Shown here: positions 31,254 through 41,087 of the stretch, one piece after another
Layout: the number at the start of each line of letters is the position of its first letter
Numbering within the stretch: the first letter of the stretch is position 1
Translations under genes and position numbers: made by a program
Notes under the pieces: model-generated
What the model was told of the DNA's origin: nothing
The model's input: the letters and a program-made list of their open reading frames with translations, nothing else
Databases searched by the model: none
Assembly: GCA_004802705.1 (NCBI GenBank)
Contig: SGPL01000055.1
Span: 1 to 64,000, forward strand
Reading direction: 5' to 3'
Source of the DNA: Bondarzewia mesenterica
Lineage: Eukaryota > Basidiomycota > Agaricomycetes > Russulales > Bondarzewiaceae
DNA length: 64,000 nucleotides

Positions 31254-33823
31254 ATGGACGCGCAAGAGTTTCTGGAGAGCAATTCGATCACTTTTGAATG
31301 GACCCTCAGAGGTCTTAAGAACTTGTTTGACACGAGGTGCGCGCAGCTCGTACTAACCAATGGCCACGGTCTCTCTCACATACTGCCTTTGTCTGTTTAG
31401 CAAAGGTGAAGCGAAGTCGAAAGTCACCAAATCTGTGAAGTTCGGGGGTGGCCGCTGGCAAGTACGTGATCGTTCTGTCGAATCATGTCTAGTCTAACTC
31501 AGTTTGATTGTCGTGATCGTCACCAGATACTTTTCTACGCTAATGCTGGAACAGGGGGACCAAGTGAGGGGGGAGGTCACATAAGTCTTTTTCTGTCTTG
31601 CGAGGTGCGATGCCAAGCGATGCTTTTGCTTTCGCGGTCTGGTATTGATTCAGACTTGGATAACTCTTTCAGCCCACGTACGAGGAAAAAGAAAATGCTC
31701 TGAACGGAAGGCCAGTAGACGGTCAAATCTTGGGAAGTATTGAGATCAATTGAATGAGTCTGTTTCCGACGGCAGATGGGTTCGAGACGGGCTGTTCCGC
31801 TTCACATTCGAGCTTCGCAGGTTGTGAATCTCGTTGTGATCGACGATCACATAGACTGATTTCTTTCAGTTTAACCAAACAAGATCTTCTTAATGTGAAA
31901 GAAGCGCACAATCATTCTTTTTCTTACAAGGCGAGTGGCGACGACTGCACGTCCCTCACTAACATGCTGAGGTTATAGTCAGACAGCGAATTGGGGATGG
32001 CAGTCTTATGCTTTGATCATCGCTCTGTCAAGTTATTGACATTACTTACAGGGCCCAATTTGCACGAAGGGATGCGGTATACTACCTTCGCAACAGCATC
32101 AAGGCAAGTTAGAATTGCGATAAAGTACGACCTGTTTATGAATTCTCTTTCAGGCTGCCGATGCGTTCCTCATTATATGCACAATCGCCTCCACACCCAC
32201 TACTCCAGCAGAGCCTCCTACGATCCTGAGAATGACTATTCCTAAAGATCTCCTTGATTCAATTGGGTCGCTTTTGAACGACCCCCTCTACTCAGATGTT
32301 GAATTTGTCTTACCTCGCCGATCAGCGGGTGCGAAGAATGCGAAAACAATTTTTGCAGCAAAAAGAATGCTGAGCCGCGCTGATTACTTCGCAACAAGTA
32401 AACTCTCCTTTTATACAGTCTTAATGTCTTACTGAAACGTGTCTTCTTTTACTGTAGTGTTCAACTCAGGTTTTGCGGAAGCTTCGTTACATGAACCTTC
32501 CTTAACCTGGGGAAACGATATCCATTCTTCAGATAACGATGGCGCTTCCGAAATCACTACACTAAGTGGTCACTTCGAGGATTCCGACGAAGAGGACGAA
32601 GTTGCGATGGACGGTACCAGTGGCGACATACCGTCCGACCCAGATAGCACGATCCCATTGCCCAGTGACCCAGGAAGTACCTTACCTTCAACAGAAGCCA
32701 CGACTCAATCTTCAAGCGAGCTACTCACGTCAAATGAGGACTCCACACAGGATGTTGACAGGGCAGGCTTTGACGATGAGGCACATCGCAATGTCAGGGC
32801 TAAATTTTCCCACCCATCAAGTCCCAGAAGCAATCACGTATCCGAGCTCACCTCGAGAGGCGCACCGGGGCCGCTCAAGCTACGCGTAGCAGTCAAAGAT
32901 GTTGCCTACACGACTTACTTTGCCGTCCTCCACTACGTTGAGTACCTCTGATGTTCATCGAGACCCCCTTCCACTCACCCTGAACATCATCACCTAGATA
33001 TACACGGATACGATCAGATTCGCCCCTCTCTCCTCCACTTTCCTGGCAACACCCCGCCTTGCATCTTCAAGTACAGCTACTCAAAACCCCAACGACAGTC
33101 AAGCGAGTTTATTAGGCGCTACGTTGCGAACAGCCCAATCTCAGGGCGAGGCATTTGCGGGCGTTGCTGCAAGATCACGGAGAGAATGGCTGCAGCAATG
33201 GGAGCGTGATAATCCCGGACGTCCGATCCCATGCTCTGCGAAGGCCGTATATAGACTCGCTGACAGTGAGTGCTCCAGTGGGGAATATTGTACATGCTCA
33301 CAAGTTTTCAGAACTGGATTTGGGAGAGCTGAAGGAGCGCGCTTTTAATGTAAGTTATTATTGCTATTGTCTTTTCCAGGCGCATCTTCACTGCCTATGT
33401 ATTGTTCCACAGCACATTACCAATTCTCTCACTGTGGATAACGTGCCTTATGAGGTCTTCTCCACGTTCTCTGCAACATTTGAGAACGTAAGAAAGGTAG
33501 CACATGGCTTTTTCTCGACTTGAGCATCCACCCTCTTACAACCTTTAGGTCCAAGTCAAATTTTTCTTAGATCACTGGACAGATATCCGGGCCTCGGATG
33601 CGATGCGCAATGTATGGCAGCAAATTCGTGGAGGAAGACACCCTGGATTCGAGGAAGGTAAGCCTGATAAGTCATCCCCATNACGACAAAAGGTGGTTGT
33701 TTATGCGTGTTGCTATCTTTTTTTTTGGTAGTATGGCCTGTTATTGCCACGAACTTGGAATTCAAGCCTCAAGTCACAAAAGGTGCAGGAACGGATCGCG
33801 AGGAATNCAACGCTGGTATATGA
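31254..33823 (+). CDS. MATH-like and BTB/POZ domain protein
   Basis: Probably a substrate adaptor for a Cullin-3 ubiquitin ligase, by analogy with animal SPOP. Start ATG 31254 (MDAQEFLESNSITFEWTLRG). The MATH-like part spans several small exons: SKVTKSVKFGGGRWQ, ILFYANAGTGGPSEGGGHIS, LFLSCEPTYEEKENALNG, WVRDGLFRFTFELR, then NWGWQSYALI and RRDAVYYLRNSIKA. The BTB part is LLDSIGSLLNDPLYSDVEFV...AAKRMLSRADYF, then MFNSGF. It is interrupted by an acidic Ser/Thr-rich insertion (about 32560-32830) and resumes KVRVAVKDVAYTTYFAVLHY-like and YTDTIRFAPL. A GC-AG intron (32104-32153) is needed for the frame. The C-terminus is helical (ERAFQHITNSLTVDNVPYEV) and stops at 33823; two ambiguous bases fall in or near the last exon. 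Domain calls are firm, the role is inferred. Confidence 0.82.
32104..32153 (+). other. GC-AG intron in the MATH-BTB gene
   Basis: A 50-nt intron with donor AAG/GCAAGTT and acceptor TTTCAG. Its removal joins YLRNSIK to AADAFLIICTIAS in one frame. Using the nearby GT (donor GCAA/GTTAG) would shift the frame and break the join to the BTB exon. Confidence 0.75.
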
Positions 33824-34063
33824 GNAATACATCGGTGATGTGAGGATTAAACACTTGGTGNAAGGAGTATTGCATTCTGTGATTCAGAAATGTTTCACTC
33901 GTGTACAATATTGGAGAGATACGAACTGAGAAATGACGATGTCTTCTCTGATCAATGCCCGCCGTGTAGACTGATATGCGCCTAAGATTCGACTAACAAC
34001 TAACATAAGGGATATATTTGTGCCACAGACTCACCAGTGAACGACCGGGTGGTCAGAGGTACC

Positions 34064-36355
34064 TCAAAACAATTCCACAGAATCATAGACATAGTTAGGG
34101 CTCAAGAAAACAGCACCGCTGCTACCCGAAATAACGTTGATCGAGATNGTGTTAGATCCAGCTACGAGAGTGCCGCTAGGAATCGCGAAATCGTAGACCG
34201 CGTTGATACCACGCCAGGTTCCGCGNGTGACGCCTCGAGAGTCAACAGCGGTGGGNGCTGGTCCCAGACAGGTATCAATGAAACTATTCTACACATGGCC
34301 TCAGTCACGAACTACTCACCTGAAGGGGCTGACGACGTCCACGAGTTGANCGTTATTTGAGGACGACCACCTGCGAANGCCTCGGTAGTTCTGATCCGGA
34401 GCGTCCTAGCACCAATTTGCGATGACGTAGCTGTCCAGTTAATCGTCGTTGGATTATTGACATCTTTAAATTGNGCCATTGGGAAGGACGATGTGGAGGA
34501 GCTGCCGATAGTGAAGGTTATCGGNCCCCAGGAGCTCATCCGCGAGTCCGANCTACAGGAGACAACGTAAAAACGTTTGCCTTCGCGAAGAATGTTTATA
34601 AAATACATATACGCACGGGTGCATGGTTTCAATCTTGGCTGCGTTGAGGAATCCTGACGGTGTGCCATCGACGGTCCCTTCAAAAANCATGGCCTGTGAG
34701 TTCATGAGCAAGAGAATTGAAGATANAAATTACCGATGCTCCAAATCGTTGAAGGTTGGCTCAAANTTGACGTCAGGCTGACAGACNAGGTCTTTNCAGC
34801 AGAAACGGTGACCTNGAATGAACAANCATTGAGGACTGATNTTTTCATCCTGNAAAAAGCACTTTTACACTGCCAGTACCAGCTTCGAGTTCTCCTTGNT
34901 AGAGCGTCACCGTGTAAGTTCCAGGCTTCATCTTCGGGCTNGTGAAAGATCCGCTACCGATTAAGAAGATTAATCAACGANGGCTGGAAATCGATATTTG
35001 AACGAACCCAGATCCAGAAGCCCAATATTGAGCTGCACTGTTCTGNAATCGATGTCTTTTNAAGTTCGCTTCCGTCGANCATTNGTAACAAAACTCACCT
35101 TGAAACCAATAGTGACTGCGAGACCTGAAAGAGTGCCGGAATATGAGCCCGTAACTGCCCCACGGCCAGAGGCAGCCACATATCCTTGGAGACCCAGATN
35201 NTCCATAAAAGATGTGTCTAAATTNGCANAGGGTGCGGAGCCAGTGGTGATAGCCAAGGCATAGGGCCCAAAGAACCCAGTCCGATAGCTTTCCGCTTGA
35301 AAAAAACGAAAACACGAATGAGCCNACGCCGACACAGAAAAAGTGTGGCAAAATGAGNTTACTTTGTTCGTGATTGCTATTCATGTAGAAGTATACCTCT
35401 TGCTGCGCACTGCCTTGATTATCGATGTCTGGATTGATTTGGTGGAGGTTATAATTATTCTCTGATAAAAACAAGCTCAGACATACCACGGAAAAAAGGT
35501 CCACCAGAGGATGTCTCGTATCCAGTTCCGGGAATAATGACATACGCACCAACCCCGGANCCTGTCACTCCTGCGCGTGTTCCACAATTAGCTCGTTACT
35601 ATCCATGTTAATTTTTCCCTCTTACCATGAACTTGATCTTCCAAAAAGCGCACCTAGGNGCACAGTCAATCTAAGTACCGTAGGTGTGAATAGAAATGAA
35701 GTTCAATGACTTACGCTNGAATAGAACTTCGATCGCGTCTGTCCATCAAGAGAAAAGACATCGGAACCTTCAATTGCCGTACCCCCATCAACCTCGGATT
35801 GANTTGGCCCATTGGGAAGAGTGGACTTGGATAGACGAGCGATGAACCGCAATTCTCCAACCGAGGGCTCCGCGGAGGCAAATGTGCCGATATAGAGGGT
35901 GTTGACCCCAGAGCGGACGATATAGTAGTGAGTCTGGANAAAAAGTGAATACATGGCGACCATNCTCAGAGATCTAGATACAACAACTCACAATGGTGCT
36001 GGTCTTGATAGTGATGACCGCNATGCTATTCGCCACAGACGAAGTTACGGTGGCCGAGCCTAGACCAGAGCTAAGCTGAGTGAACTTGGTCGAGTCTTGN
36101 AGCTCCTTCCCATTAAATTGCATAGAAGTGATATCGCCGGCCGTTGTCGTGACTANGGTACATTGATGAAAATTAAGAGCGGTGGATCGGAAATACTTAT
36201 GCGCAGCAANCAGTGGAGCACTCACTTGTGGTGANNAGACCTGNACCCGAGTCGACGANGAGATTGCTGCCCGACGTNGTCACCCCAAAAGCGGCGAANG
36301 CTANGGGTAAACACGCCAANGACGCANAAATTGCCGTCCAGACCTGAAACTTCAT
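34064..36355 (-). CDS. Rhamnogalacturonan lyase, polysaccharide lyase family 4
   Basis: Secreted enzyme that cleaves the rhamnogalacturonan I backbone of pectin by beta-elimination. The start at 36355 opens a signal peptide (MKFQVWTAI..SLACLP.AFA) followed by AFGVTTSGSNLLVDSG. The beta-sandwich continues with GDITSMQFNGKE, LSSGLGSATVTSSVANS, YYIVRSGVNTLYIGTFASAE and PSVGELRFIARLSKSTLPNG. The motif YFYMNSNH (near 35380) carries the Tyr and His of the PL4 active site. Downstream, GYVAASGRGAVTGSYSGTLS is the middle FnIII-like domain, and DSRMSSW.PITFTIGSSSTS, FAGGRPQIT and VISGSSGAVFLSPNY form the C-terminal carbohydrate-binding-like domain, ending DSVELF at 34064. Length fits the family (about 530 residues). 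Many single ambiguous bases lie within it, so some exon borders are uncertain. Expected to be induced during growth on plant material. Confidence 0.9.
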
Positions 36356-37427
36356 GTTGAAGCTGTGATACCAGGGAACCTACCGCACGNCCGTCCTTAC
36401 TTATAGCCTNGTTGACTTCGACAAAAGCTCTTCCTGTCTATGNGCAAGNGCATCATGTGAGCAACAAANGGACTTTTGTCGAGATTAGACCGTTGATCAT
36501 GCGTATGNNGAATGGGAGACNAGAATNTCATAATTGAACGTACAATTCTCCCANAATTTCATTTTCAAGACCAGCCGGGCCGCGTGGAAGGNCCGTGCGA
36601 TTTATTGTCGNATGGGTGGNATGGACACAATAAATAGCNNCNGNGNNNNCAACNGCNNNTNNNNGNANNNNNNNNNNNNNNNNNNNNNNNNNNNNNNNNN
36701 NNNNNNNNNNNNNNNNNNNNNNNNNNNNNNNNNNNNNNNNNNNNNNNNNNNNNNNNNNNNNNNNNNNNNNNNNNNNNNNNNNNNNNNNNNNNNNNNNNNN
36801 NNNNNNNNNNNNNNNNNNNNNNNNNNNNNNNNNNNNNNNNNNNNNNNNNNNNNNNNNNNNNNNNNNNNNNNNNNNNNNNNNNNNNNNNNNNNNNNNNNNN
36901 NNNNNNNNNNNNNNNNNNNNNNNNNNNNNNNNNNNNNNNNNNNNNNNNNNNNNNNNNNNNNNNNNNNNNNNNNNNNNNNNNNNNNNNNNNNNNNNNNNNN
37001 NNNNNNNNNNNNNNNNNNNNNNNNNNNNNNNNNNNNNNNNNNNNNNNNNNNNNNNNNNNNNNNNNNNNNNNNNNNNNNNNNNNNCANCAAGGCCACCGTC
37101 ACCTCATCAAAACTGCCGGTAATGGCTTCAAGATAGAAGAGGAGCGTGAGCATGACCGGCAAATTACCAACNGCATNGAAACTGAATCTGCTACGNTGAG
37201 GTCCAAGNGAACGGCGCNGAGCANTCGGTAGTAATGTGAGAGACTCACTGCCAAGGTCCTCNTCATCAGCTCTACTTGAAAGCGGGCCGCCGGAGATCAC
37301 TGACGAGGAACCACATGTCATGAGAGCCTGGTCTCCATCGTAGAATTCCACAAAATCACTGCGTGGACGGAGTCATTGCTAGGCATTCGACAAGGTAAAN
37401 TCATGCCACAAGTCGTAAAATCTGACA
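36356..37427. other. Assembly gap and flanks
   Basis: From about 36664 to 37084 the sequence is unknown (N), and both flanks are peppered with single ambiguous bases. On the minus strand 37085-37360 shows two open, protein-like stretches: DFVEFYDGDQALMTCGSSSV and GNLPVMLTLLFYLEAITGSF, separated by a possible intron with a GTGAGT donor. They may belong to a gene mostly lost in the gap, or to a longer 3' end of the GRASP gene. I cannot assign them to a family. Confidence 0.5.
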
Positions 37428-39026
37428 CTATTCAACGCTGGTCAGGCTGCCGTAGTCAGANGTTACCTCGCTCCCGACNTCAGTACCCTCCGTCTCCGCG
37501 ATGCTCTCTCGTCCATCGGAATCGNAATTCTCTTTTGCTTGAGCCTCTACCAGCCCATTCANCGCNGTTCCCAAGCCTNTCCGACCACTAGTGAAACNGT
37601 TCNTGCCTTCTGTANGAGAATCAGGANTCCCAAAGTACGANAAACCTTGTGATAATCGGCTAGTTGAGCAAGGTAGAATGCAATCAGAATGGTGTNGAAT
37701 CACCGTTCGACGAGATAGTGGGAGGTGATGACGTCGNCGTGGGAGTACGGCGGGNGAGTATGTCNTGTGGCTCATGGCCAGATGGCGAATGTTCGTGCGG
37801 ACGAGAATTGGGTCTAGATAATTCAGACGCNAGTGAACCTTGGACACCGACATGTTCCTCCCGCTCTTCCTGAATAGTCATCGATGATANATGTCGAGCT
37901 TGGTTNNGCTGAAAGGCAGCNCCGCGGTTGGAATANGTATANCTAAAGTCCTGCNCAAAATNGGATCCAGANTAATCANCCACGAANGATTCATGGNTGC
38001 GGTTTGATCCGTCATCGGTGTGCAATGNNATTCCCGAAATGTGACCTTGAGCGTCTGCAGGCACGAAAAGGTCCTGTTCTTCATATTCAGTTTGTAGCTC
38101 AATGGGTACCGCTCCAGGTTGCCTATCTTCTGGGATGGGGGGTATACGATGCAGTAGACCAAAACTGTANAAGAACATGAGGTCTGAAAAATGGANAACT
38201 TGGAGTGAGACNAACCCAAACACNCAGCCCAAAAGGCCCTCCCCTCCCCACTGACGATTGGGGACAAGAACAACTTCTCGGATGGTGCTGANAATTTCTC
38301 AGAACNGGATCGGNGNACACAGACNAAATTCTTACTCNAAGTCNTAAGAGTAGACNTAAACCCTCAAGGGCTTGTCCACATGCTGTGATTGAATCCAATN
38401 AGTAATGGTGTCATAAGCAGGAANNTTTCCNTATACTCACGGCTTCCACAACATCNTAGAAATCACCCTCNGCGCTGAGNACACCCCCAGACCAACCAAT
38501 GATCCAGTCACCATAAGGCACAAGTCCTGCACTCTCAGCAGGACTTCCTTCAAGAACGTCCAAAACGTGCCANAACGTTGTCTACCGCAAACTCAGGCTC
38601 ACACATCCGCATGCTCAAACCCAACAATGATGGCTGAGGCTCTGTNTCTGGTTCTCGTGGGTTTGGAGCACCAGGACTAGGTTGAGACCATGCTCGAGAA
38701 GGCGTGATAGGAACCACTGAGCAACCTGAGTTCACGCCAACAATGATCAGCAATGGTACAAATAACGCACCTCTTGTTTGCTGGGACTTGTTATTCCAGA
38801 CAAGTAGATTTAGGTTCTTGCCTTCGTGGCTGTCAACGATTCTCTCGAGTTCAGCTGCATCTATGCTCCTATGCGAGGTAAACGAATCTCCTTCAAATCC
38901 GACCACGAAATCGAAGAATGGTTCGATGTTCGTTTGCGATGCGGGGGATGACGGCGTCACGCGTAGGACGTGGAGAGCACGCGATGGTGGTTGAGCATGC
39001 GACGCCGTGGATTGACCAGCACCCAT
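37428..39026 (-). CDS. GRASP55/65-type Golgi reassembly stacking protein
   Basis: Peripheral Golgi protein that tethers cisternae and supports unconventional secretion. The start at 39026 gives MGAGQSTASH, with the Gly2 expected for N-myristoylation. The two PDZ-like halves follow: RALHVLRVTPSSPASQTNIE...FFDFVVGFEGDSF...LNLLVWNNKSQQTR, then SLLGLSMRMCEPEFAVDNV and WHVLDVLEGSPAESAGLVPY with GDWIIGWSGGVLSAEGDFYD. The C-terminal part is Ser/Pro-rich and low in order, ending GSLTSVE at 37428. At 38573 an ambiguous base sits between DNV and WHVLDV; reading through it breaks the frame and leaving it out restores it, so it is probably a spurious base. With many other ambiguous bases the 3' half and the stop are provisional. 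Confidence 0.82.
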
Positions 39027-41087
39027 AGAGATATTCCAGAGACAGACCAGAGAGATTACAGTCAACAAAAAAACAAAGACAGACGTATGAACGATGATAA
39101 ACTGGAAGCGCAAGAGTCTGACCGACTCGCTATGGAATCCACTCGTAGGCCCACTCAGAAAGCTCACGATGTTTCCTCACAGTAGATCACGTGATTCATA
39201 CTTCGTATCACGAGATTAACGCGTTCGATCTGTCAGTGAGCGAGAGGGAGAGGCTCTGCGACTGGGAATCCGGAAAACGTGAGGTCAACATACTTAGACA
39301 AAGCCTAGTATAGCTGCTAGTAATCCCAGGCTGCCGACGGGTGATCAATTCCATCCAGTCGTACCGGTTTCCCCCCAATTTCCTGTTGCAGCTCCCAGGA
39401 AGTAGTTCATTCATCGGCGTAGCCAATTGTGTTCCCAAATGTTTGTGAGGGCCCCTGACTACTCGGCAACCGCGTCGGCTATGCCGATGTTGGATTTCAA
39501 GCTAGAGACATCACACGATATACAGTTACAGCTCAATGAATCGTCCATCTTATCAGCAATACAAACCCGGTTCGGCAGACATATTTGATCATTCGAGATG
39601 ACAGAGTAAGAATACTTTCCCCATATAAGGCCCTTAGGATATCTGAAACTTGTGAAAGTCATATGTTCAGCGGCGCCTGAACGTGGACTCGGTCCCGATA
39701 TCGACGTCAAGAAGTATTCACAAGAAGCGGATCACCTGCGTCAATCTACAAGTTTCATTTAGCAAAATGGAAGAGAATGGAAGGTAGACGGAGCCTTTGA
39801 TGATCATGCTTCATCAATTGAGTACCCCGTGGGGAGGCTGCTCTGGCGGACCCACGAATATCCCATTTGCATTCTCCGCAGAGATACCACGATATATCCG
39901 ACGATGGCCCGCCAGAGCAGAGGTAAGACAGGATCGCACGAGGGCTGTGGAACTCTTCGAACAGAACTCGGGCAGTCGATGGTCGAAAATACGTCAAAAC
40001 CTTACAAGGCTAAGTTCTCCAGCAGATGCCACGTCGGATTCTGTGCCGCATGCGTCGCGAGCCGTTCGAGCGAACAGACACAAAAAGGACGACCGGACTG
40101 TAGTGATGGGTAGCATGACAAGGAGGGTAGCTTGTGATCAAAATGAAAGCAGCCGGCACTGCTCATATGATGACCAGCTGCTTTCGAATGCTATGCGCTC
40201 ACCTTCGCTCACCTATTTCCATAGAATCCGGAAGCGAATGCGACCGAAGTAATCAGGAATGCCTTGCTAAGAATCTGACGTTGAAAAAAACATTAGTAGG
40301 ACTTAAAAATATGTCAATTCAAAGGTTTGCTCTACGCAGAAGGATTGTAAGTGACTTATTGATCTATTAGGATGAATCAAGTATGCCTCGTCACATGGGT
40401 ACGCACCTACCTCCGAACAGCCGATGTCAATGAACTCAAAGGAAACAAGCCTTACATGACTATCACATGAAGGCGGAAGCATCAGAAGTACTTTGACTGA
40501 CTGACCGGGTAGGGGCACCCAGAGTGTAGAACATGATCAAGAACTGGCATAAAAGCTCACCATTACAGTTTCTCGTCATGCTCGGCCCACTGATAGTAAC
40601 AATGTGATGGTCAGATCAGAGGTTGATTCAAGAGAGAGAAAAGTCTCTACTAAGTAGCACGACCTTGAGCAATTCCAGATCTGACCAAAGTGGCATATGT
40701 GATTGGACGATGATTTCTCAGCGAAAGGGAAGTCGTCGGTCGACAGCAATAGCATGACGCTTGAGAAAACCACACAGTAGAAGAACTTACAATGCGGCAT
40801 GCTTCCATTGAACGTATTCCAAAAAAATAGTGACATCCTGAACATCGAGCATCATAGAGGATCGATCTCTCGGAGCGACTGCCAGTGAGAATTGAGTCCG
40901 TGTTTGTCCCTATTTATCGGCCGCTTCCGCTCACCCAAATTTTGCAATCGCGAACGCACGCGTCTCGTCAACCGTGCAATTTGTTGAAGTGCGACATTCC
41001 CGAAGGATCAGTGCAATCTCGCGGCATGCGGTGAGTAGGCCAATCTTGGAAACATGAAGCGAAACTAAAATTTTCTACAGCTGACTT
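39027..41087. other. 2-kb gene-poor region with the PPR-gene leader
   Basis: This is the longest stretch without a recognisable gene. It contains a 151-codon open frame (ATG at 39800, +) with no family resemblance. On the minus strand a possible two-exon small gene (40855-40791 joined to 40589-40463) starts MMLDVQDVTIFLEYVQWKHA. Neither is convincing. The last 100 bases hold the leader of the PPR gene with a 50-nt intron at 41031-41080 (GTGAGT...CTACAG). I see no transposon ends or tRNA. Confidence 0.4.
41026..41034 (+). promoter_or_regulatory. Minimal two-codon upstream ORF in the leader of the PPR gene
   Basis: An ATG at 41026 lies just before a leader intron (41031-41080). Unspliced RNA reads ATG-CGG-TGA. 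Spliced RNA reads ATG-CGC-TGA, with the stop three bases before the main ATG at 41088. Both forms are a start followed by one sense codon and a stop, a type that can stall or divert ribosomes. Whether the leader reaches this far is not known. Confidence 0.4.

Noticed and set aside
31254..33823. Two separate genes (MATH-like and BTB) instead of one
   Set aside because: A GC-AG intron joins them in frame without a stop between, and the MATH-BTB order is a known architecture; transcript data could still overturn this.
39800..40252. 151-codon frame in the gene-poor region
   Set aside because: Composition is random-like, there is no domain or signal, and similar-length frames are open on the other strand.
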